From Mesostigma viride (taxonomy: Eukaryota; Streptophyta; Mesostigmatophyceae; Mesostigmatales; Mesostigmataceae), in NCBI GenBank assembly GCA_009746045.1, contig RPFO01000050.1, forward strand, positions 122,001 through 186,000: 64,000 nucleotides of DNA, given 5' to 3'. Numbering within the stretch: the first letter of the stretch is position 1; each line of letters opens with the position of its first letter. Below are positions 30,351 to 40,956 of this stretch, piece after piece. The notes below the pieces were generated by a model, which did no database searches, was not told the origin of the DNA, and was given only the letters and a program-made list of their open reading frames with translations. The translations under genes were made by a program, and so were the position numbers.

Positions 30351-32123
30351 CGTCTCCAGGTCCGACGTGACTGTGAACGCGTCCGCGGCCGGTTCTGCTC
30401 CGCACCCGTCTGGTTGACGAATTCGGAGAAGACTGTGGGCGGGCCGATCGGCTGAAGCTGAAAAATTCCCTGGGGCGGCACCACATGGCTAAGGGGCATG
30501 CGCATATGCGATCCCTCCCCCTCCCCGGGGGTCCACGTCCTCGTGGGCATCGTCTCCTCCAAGAGAGGTGACAAGTCATCACTGGTGGTGTGTCCCAGAT
30601 GAAACAGGTGGCGGGCCCGGGGAGACCGTGGCTCCGCGCCGTAGGCGGTCCCCGGGGCGGCCACTGGTACGCAAGTGGTATGAAGCACATCCATGTCCTC
30701 GTAGAACCAATAGTCCGCCCGTCGCGAAAGGGCGTCTGGCACCACGTTGTCCGCGCCCTTGACGTATTGGATCTTGAATGGCGCAAACTGTGACAAGTAC
30801 TCCATCCACCGCGCTTGGCGGGGCGTCAGGTTGGGCTGCACCAGGAGGTGGGTGAGCGGCCGGTGGTCGGTGTGGATCACCAGGCGGTGGGGGTCGAGAT
30901 CCCCCTGCTCACTAATGGCCACCGAAAACTGGGCCCCCAGAAGATGATGACGCCACGTGTGGCAGCTGTAGACTACTGCCAGAAGCTCCTGCTGATGCAC
31001 TGGGTAATTCCGCTCCGCCGGAATCATTGTGCGTGAGATATACTCGATGGGCTGAAGACCCTTGCCTTGGTCCTGCAAGAGGACACCCCCGATGGCCACC
31101 TTGCTGGCGTCCGTAGCCACGACGAAAGGAAGGGCCGGGTCCGGCAGGATAAGGACTGGTGCTGTGGTGAGGTGGCGCTTAAGCGCCTCAAAAGCCTGTT
31201 GGCACTGCTCAGCCCAGAGGAACGGGGTACCCTTCTTGAGAAGAGCGTTGATCGGAGCGGCGATGGTGGCAAACCGCGGGATGAACCGTCGGTAGTAAGA
31301 TGCCAATCCCAGGAAGCTGCGCACCCCCTTCACGTCCGTAGGGACAGGCCATTGCTGGACGGACTCGATCTTCTCTGGGTCGGTCGCGATGCCGTCTGCT
31401 GACAAGGTATGGCCCAGAAACGGCACGCAGCGGCCGGCGCGCACCTTGGCTTTCCGCGCCGAAAGGTGCTCATCCTCCATGATCTGCAGCACGGCGTCCA
31501 CATCCTCTAGGTGCTCCTCGAACGTCTTGGAGTACACCAGGATGTCGTCCAGATACGCCAGCGCGCACGTGCGCTTGTAGGTCCAGGGCGGGCGCGCCCC
31601 CTTCTGCGGGTCCGCCAGGTCCTGGGAGACCTGCGGCAAGTGGGCTGTGCCCATCACCGGACGGAGGATATCATTCATCAGCATCTGGAAGGACGCCGGC
31701 GAATTGCACAGCCCCATTGCGCCACCCGAAACTGATAGTGACCGAAGGGCGTAGCGAACGCGGTCTTGTGGCAGTCTTCTGGCGCGATGCGCAGCTGCCA
31801 AAACCCGTCCGCACAGTCGATGACGGTGAAACACGTGGCCCCCTGGACACGGTTGAAGATGTCGTCGATCCGCGGTAGGGATACCGGGACTTGACGGTGA
31901 TGGCGTTCAGCTTCCGGTAATCCGTCACCAGACGCCACTTGCCTCCTGGCTTGGGAACGAGCAGCACGCCCGCTGAGAAGGGGCTGTTGCTGGGTTCAAT
32001 GAGCCCCGCGTCGAGCAGTGAAATGAGGATCTTCTTGAGCTCCACCAGCTCGACTGGGCCCATGCGGTACATGGGAGACACGGTAGGACCGGAACCCTCC
32101 TGGAGCTGGACACGATGCAACAC
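30347..32123 (-). CDS. Reverse transcriptase and RNase H of chromovirus
   Basis: Three overlapping frames (32123-31671, 31938-31678, 31834-30347) make one polymerase. Visible RT blocks: LIEPSNSPFSAGVLLVPKPG, WRLVTDYRKLN, FTVIDCADGFWQL, LCNSPASFQMLMN and the catalytic YLDD at about 31544-31555. RNase H follows, with D in VATDASK, E in HQQELLAV and D in HTDHRPL. About 27 extra residues precede YLDD. The frame breaks lie at short homopolymers (GGG at 31878-31880, CCCC at 31712-31715), each mended by one extra base. Confidence 0.93.
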
Positions 32124-33403
32124 CGATCGATTGGGAGGGAACTGGGGGGTGCGTCCGCAAAAAGGGTAGTGCGCTTCTCCAGGACGGCATTGAACCGCGC
32201 CAGCTCATCCGGTGTGAATCCGGCACCGATCTCGTTAAGCAGAGCCTGAGTGCTATCCAGGTCTATGCGATACATCGCGTACTCCTTGCCCTTCCGAAGC
32301 TGGCGCGCCAGCGTCTTGCTGCTCATCAGGATCTGGGACGCTGGTCGAGGCCCGTCCGCCGAGCGCTCGTGTGTAATGTTATGGACCTCCGCGGCCTGTG
32401 CCCTATACTCGCTGTCAGGGCACCAGAATGAACCATCCGGAAACCAAACTACCCGCCGGCGCACACTGATGTCCACATCCTGCTTGTCCAGCCAGTCCAC
32501 GCCAATGATGATGTCGGCAGCGCCCAGCGGCGCAATAGTCGCCACCAGGTCCACCGGCGTGCCCTGCAGCACACCCTTGATGTCTGCTAGGCCCGGCGAT
32601 TGGTGTCGCCGACCGTCTGAGTAGGTGACATAGACTGCCGTGGTGTGAGGCCGGGGTACCAGGCCCAGCCGACGCACCAGGGCCTCGTTGATGAAGGACG
32701 TGGAGGCGCCGGTGTCGACCAGGAACTTCACGTCCATGATCGTTTTCTCCTTCAAATACGGATCAAGGACGGTGGGAGGGACCAATAACCCTCCGCTGAA
32801 AAGAAACAGATGCCGCGAATCTCCCTGAGATGCACGCGCCGCCGGTTGGGAGGGCGCGTCTGCGGCCACGTTATTAACATCTACCTCTACTCTAGTTGAC
32901 TCCGCGTCTGGGCTACCATCTGATTTTTCTATCCTATCCCCTACCCCGGGACCCAAGCCCATGGGCAGGGCTACTACTCCCGAGGAGCGGTGGGACGGGA
33001 GGCCGCCTCGCCCGACCACCCGCCCTCTTCCCCCCCTCCTCCTCTTCGTCAGCCCCCCCTCCTCATCGTCGTACTCGTAGCCAGCCACTGCCTGCGTTTG
33101 GCCTGAAGAGGAGGACTGTCGCCGCGCCTCCATCTCGTTGACCGCACGCAACACACCCTTGGTAGAGCTGGTCGCGGGTGGTCGCGGCTGCTGGTACTGC
33201 GTCGGGGCCTGTCTGGCGTGCTGCAGGCGAGCCGCACGCTCACCCGCGTTGCGGGGTCGATCCCGAGGACCGGAGGAGTCGGGGCGGCTGCCGAAGGCCG
33301 GGCCGGAGAAACGAACACTGGGTGTCCCTCTCCTGTCCCACGACTGGCGTTCTTGCCCCGGAGCTTGGGGCAGTCGCGCTTGAGGTGCCCCACCTCGCTG
33401 CAC
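31925..33403 (-). CDS. Aspartic protease region of chromovirus pol
   Basis: VKFLVDTGASTSFINEALV contains the DTGA active site of a retropepsin, followed by the flap-side IIIGVDWL motif. A basic Gln/Arg-rich linker precedes it. It overlaps the Gag end in another frame (Gag frame at 33049-34347), so either a programmed shift or a lost base connects them. At the C-terminus the frame is lost at a six-G run (32144-32149) before RT. Confidence 0.88.
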   Translation of the reverse strand: MQRGGAPQARLPQAPGQERQSWDRRGTPSVRFSGPAFGSRPDSSGPRDRPRNAGERAARLQHARQAPTQYQQPRPPATSSTKGVLRAVNEMEARRQSSSSGQTQAVAGYEYDDEEGGLTKRRRGGRGRVVGRGGLPSHRSSGVVALPMGLGPGVGDRIEKSDGSPDAESTRVEVDVNNVAADAPSQPAARASQGDSRHLFLFSGGLLVPPTVLDPYLKEKTIMDVKFLVDTGASTSFINEALVRRLGLVPRPHTTAVYVTYSDGRRHQSPGLADIKGVLQGTPVDLVATIAPLGAADIIIGVDWLDKQDVDISVRRRVVWFPDGSFWCPDSEYRAQAAEVHNITHERSADGPRPASQILMSSKTLARQLRKGKEYAMYRIDLDSTQALLNEIGAGFTPDELARFNAVLEKRTTLFADAPPSSLPIDRCCIVSSSRRVPVLPCLPCTAWAQSSWWSSRRSSFHCSTRGSLNPATAPSQRACCSFPSQEASGVW

Positions 33404-34885
33404 ATGAAGCAGCGCGCCTTGCTAGCGTCGATCGCGTTGACGCCAGGATCAGTGTAGCCCTCGTCAGGGTCGTCGAGGTACTCGTCCTCCTCCTCGCCGG
33501 CGAAATCAGTGGAGTACATCTGGTTCACCCGTCGCGGGGGAGTAGGTCTGAAGAAACGGCGCACTGATGGGGCACGCCCGCGAGCCACTACGTCGGCCAC
33601 CTGTAGGAGATACCTCTGGATATTCAAGATGTCCCACTCTTCCCAAGGGACATCGGCATAGTGCTTGAATACCTCATCCTGCAGCTCAGGACAGAGTGCC
33701 TCGATGAACCTGCTCTTGTACTCGTACCAGGTCATGTCAGCCAGGTAGGCGGCGCTGGACTCGAACTTAGACAGAAACTCGCGATATGGGGTGGTCCCCT
33801 GGCGCAGCTTGCTGAAGGCCATCCGCTCGTGGAGTGTAGCATCTGGGGGCACCAGCTTGCGACGCACGCGGTCCATCAGTTCCGCCAAGGTTTGCGGGTA
33901 TGACTGGGACGCGATGCTCTCACAGTTCAAGATGCTTATCACCGAGGGGTCCATACAGGAGTTAATCACCAGATCAATCAGATCACTGGTGGCCAGCTGC
34001 CAGTTGTGATGATTGCGCCAGATGGTATACTGTCGTCGCCACATGCGTCCCCATTCCTCTACCTCGCGCGGTTTCATGTCCGCGTGCAGCTTGGGTACAT
34101 TCTTGAAATTGGGCATCGGTGGGGCCTTTACTGCGGCGGTGACAGGCCCACCGACGTCTACGTGGGGGATATCGCCGAAGTCGGGGGGCTGCGACCGGGG
34201 GAGAGGGCTGGATCTGGGCGGCGTACCATGAGTCCGCCGCACCTGGACGGACGAGGGGTGTTCGTATCCCGGGTCATCCAATGCCACCCTGCTGAAACTG
34301 AAGTTGCCAGCAGGCGCAGGCGAGGGGACCGCGCTTTGGTCAAGCACCCGTGGACGCTGCGGTTGAGAAGCCGGGCGCTGGACTGGCGTGTGAGTCTCCT
34401 CGTCTCTGGTGGTGACACTGCTCCTGGTCTCCCCTGGGCTGGTCCGAGGTCTATGAGTACCAACAGGCGGGCCCTGCGTGACAGTTCCCTCGTCCGTCTC
34501 GTTAGTCCTTCCAGGTCATCGAACTCGCCATCTGCCCCTGGGGCCTCCCCTTCCTCGTCCGAATACCATAACGCCGTGGGTAACAGGGACGTGCTGCCGA
34601 AGGACACCTGCGTCTGCCCCGGTGCGGGGGACCCGGTGGAGGTCCCTGGGGCCGCCCCCGACCTGCCCAAGGATGCGTTGGTCGCCCGGTGACTGGCTGC
34701 TGCTGGCGGTAGTGCAGGGTATCTCCATTCTCGTCTCCCGCTGCTCTGGATCCGGTGGTAGCCATTGTGGTCTCGTCTGGGGTTGTTGCTGCTGCGTCCG
34801 GGGTTGCTGCTGTTGCCATTGCTGCTGTGGTGACCGTTGCTGCTGCTGATGCTGCTGCTGCTGTTGCTGCTGCTGCGGTTGCTGC

Positions 34886-34917
<32 letters not shown>

Positions 34918-35274
34918 TTGCTGCTGCTGCTGTTGCTGCTGCTGCTGTTGCTGCTGCTGCCGTTGCTGCTGCTGCGAGTACTCTTGGAGTCTCTCTCGGT
35001 CGTTCCTGTCATCTCCCTGCCTGGGTAAGGCGTCTATATTGTCCCCATCCGCTGGGAACCTAGGGTTCTGATCTCTGGATCGTGGGGAGCCTTCCGCAGG
35101 TCTCTCCATGACCTCACCTGTATCTGTCCCTGCTTGGACGTGCAGTGGTACCTCTATACCCTCTGTACCGTGCTCGTGGTTGTCTACCGGTTCTATCTCT
35201 GTATTCTCTAGATCTCGTTCTCTAATCTCTTCCTCTGTATCTCTGGCGTTCCTTGTTTGGGACCGTGTGGGCAT
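33049..35274 (-). CDS. Gag of chromovirus
   Basis: The likely start is the Met at 35274 (MPTRSQTRNARDTEEE). The N-terminal part is acidic, then Gln-rich (CTG/TTG repeat, 34840-34975). The reading frame changes between 34516 and 34347 and continues with the capsid-like helical region (VEEWGRMWRRQYTIWRNHHNW to YLLQVADVVARG). A CCHC zinc knuckle, CFMCSEVGHLKRDC, follows. Gag forms the virus-like particle and binds RNA through the knuckle. Confidence 0.88.
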
Positions 35275-35346
35275 GGTGCTCGTACCGGTACTTACACTGC
35301 AGGCAACACCTCCCCAGGAAGGAAGAGAGAGAAAGAGAGAGAGCAA

Positions 35347-36470
35347 CCACGTGCTATAGAGCTATAACTATAGAACCTAATACTACTCCCTAGTACTGGT
35401 CTCCTCTACTGCTTGCTAGGGCCAATGGTCAGCTGAGAGAAAGTCACTGTAACTGCTGTCCCCTCCCCCTGACTGCTGAGTGTGGGTGGCTTGGAGCATT
35501 CACGTGTGGTGTGCATCCCCTCAGGCAATGGCATGTGTTCCCTAACAAACCTATCTGCATCTGTAATGTTATCAAACCCTTTCCACTTAGCACTAGAGCC
35601 TTGGGACAATATCTTATCTTTAATATGCTCCTCACACGTCTTCCAGCTGTAGAATATAGCAGGCCTACCCTTATCCCCGTCGTGAGCTACTGCGTAGTAA
35701 GGAAATCCAGACTGTCCACCCTTGTTTATTTTACGTCGTGGCATGTTACATCATAGTCTGGCAGCGGCTTGCAAGCAAGAGAGAAAGGGGAAACCCAGGC
35801 TACCTCTAATGCAGTGACCTTAAACAAACGAGGAGAGGGAGCACGGAGTATATCACAGCACACGCCCGAGCCTTCCGCAGGAACGGGCTATACGCACACA
35901 CGGAGGTAAACACCGTCAACACAGTCGGCAACAGCCAGACGGTATCCACCCCCACGACCCCTTGCAGGTCAAACAACGAATGTCCGTCTCCGCGACGTCC
36001 ATGGGCACCAACAACATTTACAACCTATAGAGGCACAACATATAACATAAACCCCCTGCGCGCGCGTTCCCGGATAGAGAGCAAGCTCGCCAGCTAGCCT
36101 TCAGCAGGCATAGCTTTGTAAAGAAAGAATTCTAACTAGGGGACGTACCATCTTCGATGACGTTAATCCCTCCTGAACTGGCCGCCACCCGGTGTCGTTG
36201 AAGGCAAGCCCTGGCCGCCACTAGGTGTCGTTGAAAACAGGAGGCTGAACGCTATAGTTGACAGCACCTCACCACAGGACTATTGCTAGCCCCGCCGAGT
36301 ATCCCAGACTGGCCGCTTGCTGCTAGGTCGTCGTTGAATCCCTTTACGGGCTGGCCGCCGGCCTGACAGCAATCGTTGAATTCCGGAACCTCTACCTACG
36401 CCAAGCTTCGTCTTGGTATCCTAATTGGCTCACTAACCCTCTCCGCGAGAGTTAGCTAACCTTTCCAGCA
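35347..36470. other. Chromovirus 5' untranslated leader
   Basis: Sequence between the Gag start and the primer site. A minus-strand frame of 112 codons (35744-35406) has no recognised domain but starts with a basic MPRRKINKGG and could be a small leader ORF. Short direct repeats of a GGCCGCCACCCGGTGTCGTTG-type unit occur at about 36180-36235. Confidence 0.5.
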
Positions 36471-36489
36471 CATTTCCTCCGATAACCAG
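36471..36489 (-). promoter_or_regulatory. Primer binding site
   Basis: One base inside the 5' LTR the minus strand reads TGGTTATCGGAGGAA. The leading TGG pairs with the CCA end of a tRNA. I cannot say which tRNA. Confidence 0.65.
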
Positions 36490-37073
36490 TGTTACGTCCC
36501 TGCCCAGACTCACCTAGCCTGAGCTACGTAGCAAAAGACCCTTCTTGCCGGAATTAGGAATAATTCAAGATAGCCTAAAGTAGGTTGCGCTTCACGACGT
36601 GAGTCGTGAGATATCTGGCATCACGGCTTAATGCCAAGCTAATTAGTTCACACTTATAATGGCTAGCAATACCAATTACAAATGGATAATGCCCCGGGCT
36701 CAATGTGTAGGCGTATTCGCACTTATCATTCATTAAACCAAGAGGACGAGACTCTCGTCCTTGGACCAATTTAACCTAGGTTGGTTGCGGCGCAGATACA
36801 CGCCAATTTCCTTAGAACAATCCGAGTCACTCATTCCACGTAGGATCCGGGCCGACATCGACCCTCAACTATAGGATCCACGCCTAGAACCACTGACAGA
36901 CTCAGAACCGGCGCGGCGCCACAGCGCCGGCCCCTAAAAGGACAACCTAGGACCAAAATAACTAGTCCAATTCACACAATAGCCAAGGTCCGTAAAACCC
37001 AAGTTCAATAGACCAAACAGCCTTAGTAATTTATTCCATTGTTACGTCCAGCCAAAAGGGCAGGGACGTAACA
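36490..37073 (-). repeat. 5' LTR of chromovirus
   Basis: 584 bp, same length as and seemingly identical to 25473-26056. It should contain the promoter and polyadenylation signal. A 64-codon frame inside it is present in both LTRs and is not a gene. Confidence 0.95.
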
Positions 37074-37078
37074 CAAGA

Positions 37079-37950
37079 AGGGGATATAATCCTCATCTGA
37101 GCTGTCCTCTATATCCTGTAATGGATGCAGACGAGGCGGTAGTGTAGCGGCTATCCTCAGGGGCAATAACATGCATCCACTTGCTATAGATAATAGGGTT
37201 GGGTCGGTTACCGGTTTTATAGCCCATCCGGGTACTGGAACCGGTCCTCGCCCGGCCTCGATCGGCTACCAGTACCGGTATCGGCGAGGCAATCAGTACT
37301 GGTATATACCGGCCGGTTACCGTCGTGCATGCATGATGGTTACCGGCCGGTACCGGTATACCCAATGGCATATAAACTGAAGGCTACTTTAAAGTCCAGT
37401 GCATGCTAACTAGTAGTAGTACTCCGGTTACCATCAGTTAATTACAGGTACCGGCCGATCATGCATGCACCATCGGTTAACTGCTGGTTACCGTTACCAC
37501 ATTCAACTTGCTGTCTGGAAGAGCTAGTGACGAAATACGTACTTGCTGGGCTGGCTGTTGGTTGGTGCAATTACCGGTATCGGTACTACCGCTAACGGTC
37601 GGTTGTAGTAACCGGCCCCTCCCGGTTGTACTCGGCCCTGGTAACCGACCCGACCCTTGGTTGTAAACTCGCCCCCGGTAACCGACCCATGACCCTAATT
37701 AATTAATTAATTAATTAAACTCGTGCTCCCGTTGGGGAGTCACGGAGCACCCTAATATGACCCTAATATGCACCATATATACAGATATACGAGCCACGAG
37801 CCACGAGCCACGAGGTAGCCATGGCTGACGGCGGAGCTCATAATAACTTTCACGTTTGAGCACCGAATTTAGCCGTGAATATCACAATTAATCGATGCGT
37901 CTTTCTACGACGCACATGCTGATATAATTTTCCGAAGCTATTACGCAATA
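37079..37950. other. TACCGG-rich stretch, no gene
   Basis: 37195-37690 is packed with TACCGG/CCGGTA and GGTTACC motifs in both orientations. It is followed by (TTAA)n at about 37698-37718. The 37717-37752 segment matches the 3' end of the retroposon at 49796-49832. A CGAGCCA repeat (about 37789-37814) follows. Confidence 0.6.
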
Positions 37951-37959
37951 TACGATGAG

Positions 37960-39236
37960 CAAACGCGCCTCTCGACGCAACGCAGCCTGGCGGCTGCGCT
38001 CGGCAATGATATTACGCCTGCAGCATCGGCTGCAGCTTCGCCCCCCGGCCCAGACGGCGACGGTGACACTAGTCGTGCACTGGTGCTCGCCCAGCCCTCC
38101 GGGCATGCCTCGCCATCTGCATCGCCTGAACCTAAGCGCAGTCGCTCTGCTGAGCCGCCCTGCATGGGTAGAGATCTCCTTTGACGTCAACAGCTCCGGC
38201 TACTGGCAACGCAGCCCGGGATGGTTCATGGAAGACGTGTTTTTCGGCACGTACGCCTCGCTTCTAGCCCTGTGCGTGCACCTCACATCCCACAACCGCG
38301 GCCGCTGGCCTGGTAATGGCCAGCTTGTCGACCCTGCCGAGGCTCTCCCAATCCTTCACCGCATGAATCGCCCCAAGCTCCAACGCTAGCTTCGCCCTCT
38401 GCTCCCTCCTTGGACGCTCCGAAACCGCGAGGCGCGATCTGGGCTTCCCCCCCCCCCCCCCCACCTTTCCCACCAAAGCCACCATCCGCACCCTCCTTAA
38501 GGAAGCTTTCGAGCAGCACGTGACCCCCCTTGCCACAGACAGATGTGACGGCATTGGGAGGCACGCTGGCTGCTGAGCTCCCTAACATTTCCACCACCGT
38601 CACCTCCACCTCCACCCTCCTCGCCTCCACCTCCACCGCCTCCACCGACTCCATCACCGCCCAGCTCCGCGACATCGACCAGCGTCTTAAGGATAATGCC
38701 ATCGCTATCGAGGTCCTGCAGAACACCGCAGGCCTCACCGCCCAGGCAGTGAAGGACATTGCCGCCAAGCCAGCCCCGGCTGGCCTGGCCGGCGATGCTC
38801 CTCCCAATGATCACGACCTGGGCGGACATGCTTAAGCAACATACCACCTCCACCACCTCCGCCGTCGCAGCCCAGCTCCAGCGGCAGACGCTTGACCTCC
38901 GCGAGGAGGCCGAGCTCGCCAAGCGCAGCCTCAACGCCATACTCAAGAACTTCGACATGGTGGAAGGTGAGAATTCCGAGAAGCTTGCACGTGCCTTTGA
39001 GAGCAAAATCCTTGCACGCATGGGCCTCCTATAATTGGTGCATGAGATTAAGCTGACCGCCCACCGCCTCCCCCGCGCGCGGGGTAAGGCCGGGGCGCCT
39101 CCGCTTCTTCTCATCTTTGACAGCCCTGCGGACAAGATTTCGTTTCTCAGACGCCGCAAGCGGCTCGAGAAGACTCGACTTCACCGTGGACGACGACTTG
39201 ACCCTGGCGCAGCAACAACGGCGACGGGAGCTATAG
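37960..39236 (+). pseudogene. Degenerate L1-type ORF1
   Basis: Several frames add up to an ORF1-like protein: a Ser/Pro-rich start, LLKEAFEQHVTPLAT, a coiled-coil-like Thr/Ala stretch (38530-38830), and an HRLPRARGKAGAPPLLLIFDSP segment. RRKRL and DFTVDDDLTLAQQQRR follow. These match the order in the ORF at 50198-51076 (HVTWPLAEQL, CHRLPHSRDKAAPPPVLLTF, RRKRL, DDDLTPAQQQQRR). The final YWRGGDL segment is missing. Frame shifts near 38450 (a C-run), 38830 and 39170 make it a relic. Confidence 0.65.
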
Positions 39237-39725
39237 TTAGTCTCCATGCTTTGCTGTAGACTAAGTCTCAAAGGCATTGTGAATACAACGTATGAATAAG
39301 CCTTGTAAACCTACGTTGGTATGTGAATATAAATACCACGTGGGCTATGCAGATAGGAATGCTAGTCGAGTCGCATACGTTTCCCTAGATAGGTACTTTG
39401 GGTACTGAGGTACGTGACTGATGTCAGTACCCAGTATACGTAGTGTCCTGTCATTGGACGGTACTAGAGTATCCTAGATAGGGACCGTACTGCAGCGTGC
39501 ATTGATCTGTGATCGCACGATGCAGTGACTAGACTGCTACCTGTCATCGTGTGGCCTCGGGCCAACGGTCTGCACCCAACGGTCACTGGCGGCGCAGCCA
39601 GTGAGAGGGACGTTGATAAAGGGCAAACCTATTTTCTAATGATCTAAAGCATTCACTGCTCATTGCTCACTGTGTTCTCAAGCAATATATCCCGTCGCAA
39701 TCTAACTTGAATTTTATTTGCTACC
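39237..39725. promoter_or_regulatory. Leader of the 39726 Gag gene, possible LTR
   Basis: Contains a TATAAATA box at about 39327. GGTACTNNAGTA-type repeats occur around 39390-39475. No second copy was found in the window, so I cannot show that it is an LTR. Confidence 0.35.
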
Positions 39726-40820
39726 ATGGCTATCACGAACAAGAATGTCGCTAAGAAGCTTACCTACAACGAGGATGATGATGGGCAGGATCGGCGGATG
39801 CCCAAAGACAACAATCAGAAGCCGGCTGGCGATGCGGCCATTTCCAAGAAAAAGAAGAAAAACAAAAAGAACCACAATGTCTGCCAGGACGAGGGGACGG
39901 CGGCTGCAAAGCCGACCGACCTACCCCCCTCCCCTGAGAAGCCGGAGGACGAGACGGCTCCCCCCCGGGGGACCGGCTTACCCTCGACTCCGGCAGCTGC
40001 CCCAGCCGCAACCACGGCTGGCACAGCCATGGCTGCGGAGCCCTCGGTGGTAAACCCCACCGCGGCTCCCCAGTTCGGCCCCCCGTTGCCGACTATTCGG
40101 GAGCTCATGCCCCGTCAGACGGCTTCGGTGGCGCCGGACGGGGCGATCACGTTTCGCCCCGCCACATCTGATCTTCGTGTTCCCTTCGCTCAGGGACACA
40201 ATCATTTCGAGCTAACGTTTGGGCGACCTAGTTCTGCTTCCCTTCTTCGCAAGAAGAAGGACATGGAAAGCATTAAGCTCGCGCGGGTGGTGCGTAGACC
40301 CGTGGAGCCCATCGGAGGACAACAAATGTCCGATGATGAGGTCTCCGACACTGCCAGTCTTCCCGATGGGGAGACTGAGATAACTCTTACCCCAGCGCTC
40401 CTGGCGGTCGAGCAGGCCGCGCTGGTGGCTAATGAAGAACGCCGAGCGAGGCAGCGAGACCGGGAGGTCCGTCGAGAGGCGGCTTTTCGGCTCGCCGCTA
40501 AGCGGCAGGAATATGAGGAGGAGGCCGCCCGTCGCCTGGCCACCCACCAGGCGATGGCGGCGGCGTACCGCGAGGCCACTCAGCGGCTACGCGACCTCCT
40601 CAAAAATGCTGACTATCCGATGGAATACTCGGATGGTCAAGACCTGGCCGAGCTTGCTCGGTCAGCACATTTTAAAGCCATGTCCTCCATAACCCAAGCC
40701 AGGGTCACGGAGGCCATCTTGGCCAAGCATGGGGTGGTAGCTGAAGATGCCCCCCCGCTGGAAACCACCAGCAAGAAACCCTCTCCTCCTCAACCCTTGC
40801 AGTACCCCAAACACCCGTAG
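39726..40820 (+). CDS. N-terminal part of a retroelement Gag, interrupted
   Basis: The ORF opens with a clear ACCATGGC start. It encodes a Lys-rich NLS-like block (KKKKKNKK), a Pro/Ala-rich linker and a long charged helical, probably coiled-coil region rich in Arg/Glu/Ala (about residues 240-290). It is true Gag sequence up to the TAC codon at 40803-40805. The last five codons and the stop lie inside the inserted element. The frame resumes at 52939 across the insertion. It is assigned to Gag because the continuation contains a capsid-like region and a zinc knuckle. Confidence 0.7.
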   Translation: MAITNKNVAKKLTYNEDDDGQDRRMPKDNNQKPAGDAAISKKKKKNKKNHNVCQDEGTAAAKPTDLPPSPEKPEDETAPPRGTGLPSTPAAAPAATTAGTAMAAEPSVVNPTAAPQFGPPLPTIRELMPRQTASVAPDGAITFRPATSDLRVPFAQGHNHFELTFGRPSSASLLRKKKDMESIKLARVVRRPVEPIGGQQMSDDEVSDTASLPDGETEITLTPALLAVEQAALVANEERRARQRDREVRREAAFRLAAKRQEYEEEAARRLATHQAMAAAYREATQRLRDLLKNADYPMEYSDGQDLAELARSAHFKAMSSITQARVTEAILAKHGVVAEDAPPLETTSKKPSPPQPLQYPKHP

Positions 40821-40956
40821 GTTTGGTAAATTTGCATTTACCAAAACCAAATTTTTTGAGATATGCGTTTTTTGGTCTTCAATGACGCATATGGTTGGAA
40901 AAAACACCAAAACAATGTTCTGACAAAAAAAAATTTCATGGCTTGTGTCAGAAAAT

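Larger units (their letters stand above)
25473..37073 (-). mobile_element. Full-length Ty3/gypsy chromovirus
   Basis: The 11.6-kb element lies between LTRs 25473-26056 (3') and 36490-37073 (5'). A perfect 5-bp target duplication, CAAGA, occurs at 25468-25472 and 37074-37078. Order on the minus strand: 5' LTR, primer site, Gag with zinc knuckle, protease, reverse transcriptase, RNase H, integrase, chromodomain, accessory ORF, polypurine tract, 3' LTR. PR-RT-RH-IN order plus a C-terminal chromodomain identify a Metaviridae-type plant/fungal/algal chromovirus. The LTRs look identical by eye, so insertion was recent, yet pol is split by one-base shifts. Confidence 0.95.
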
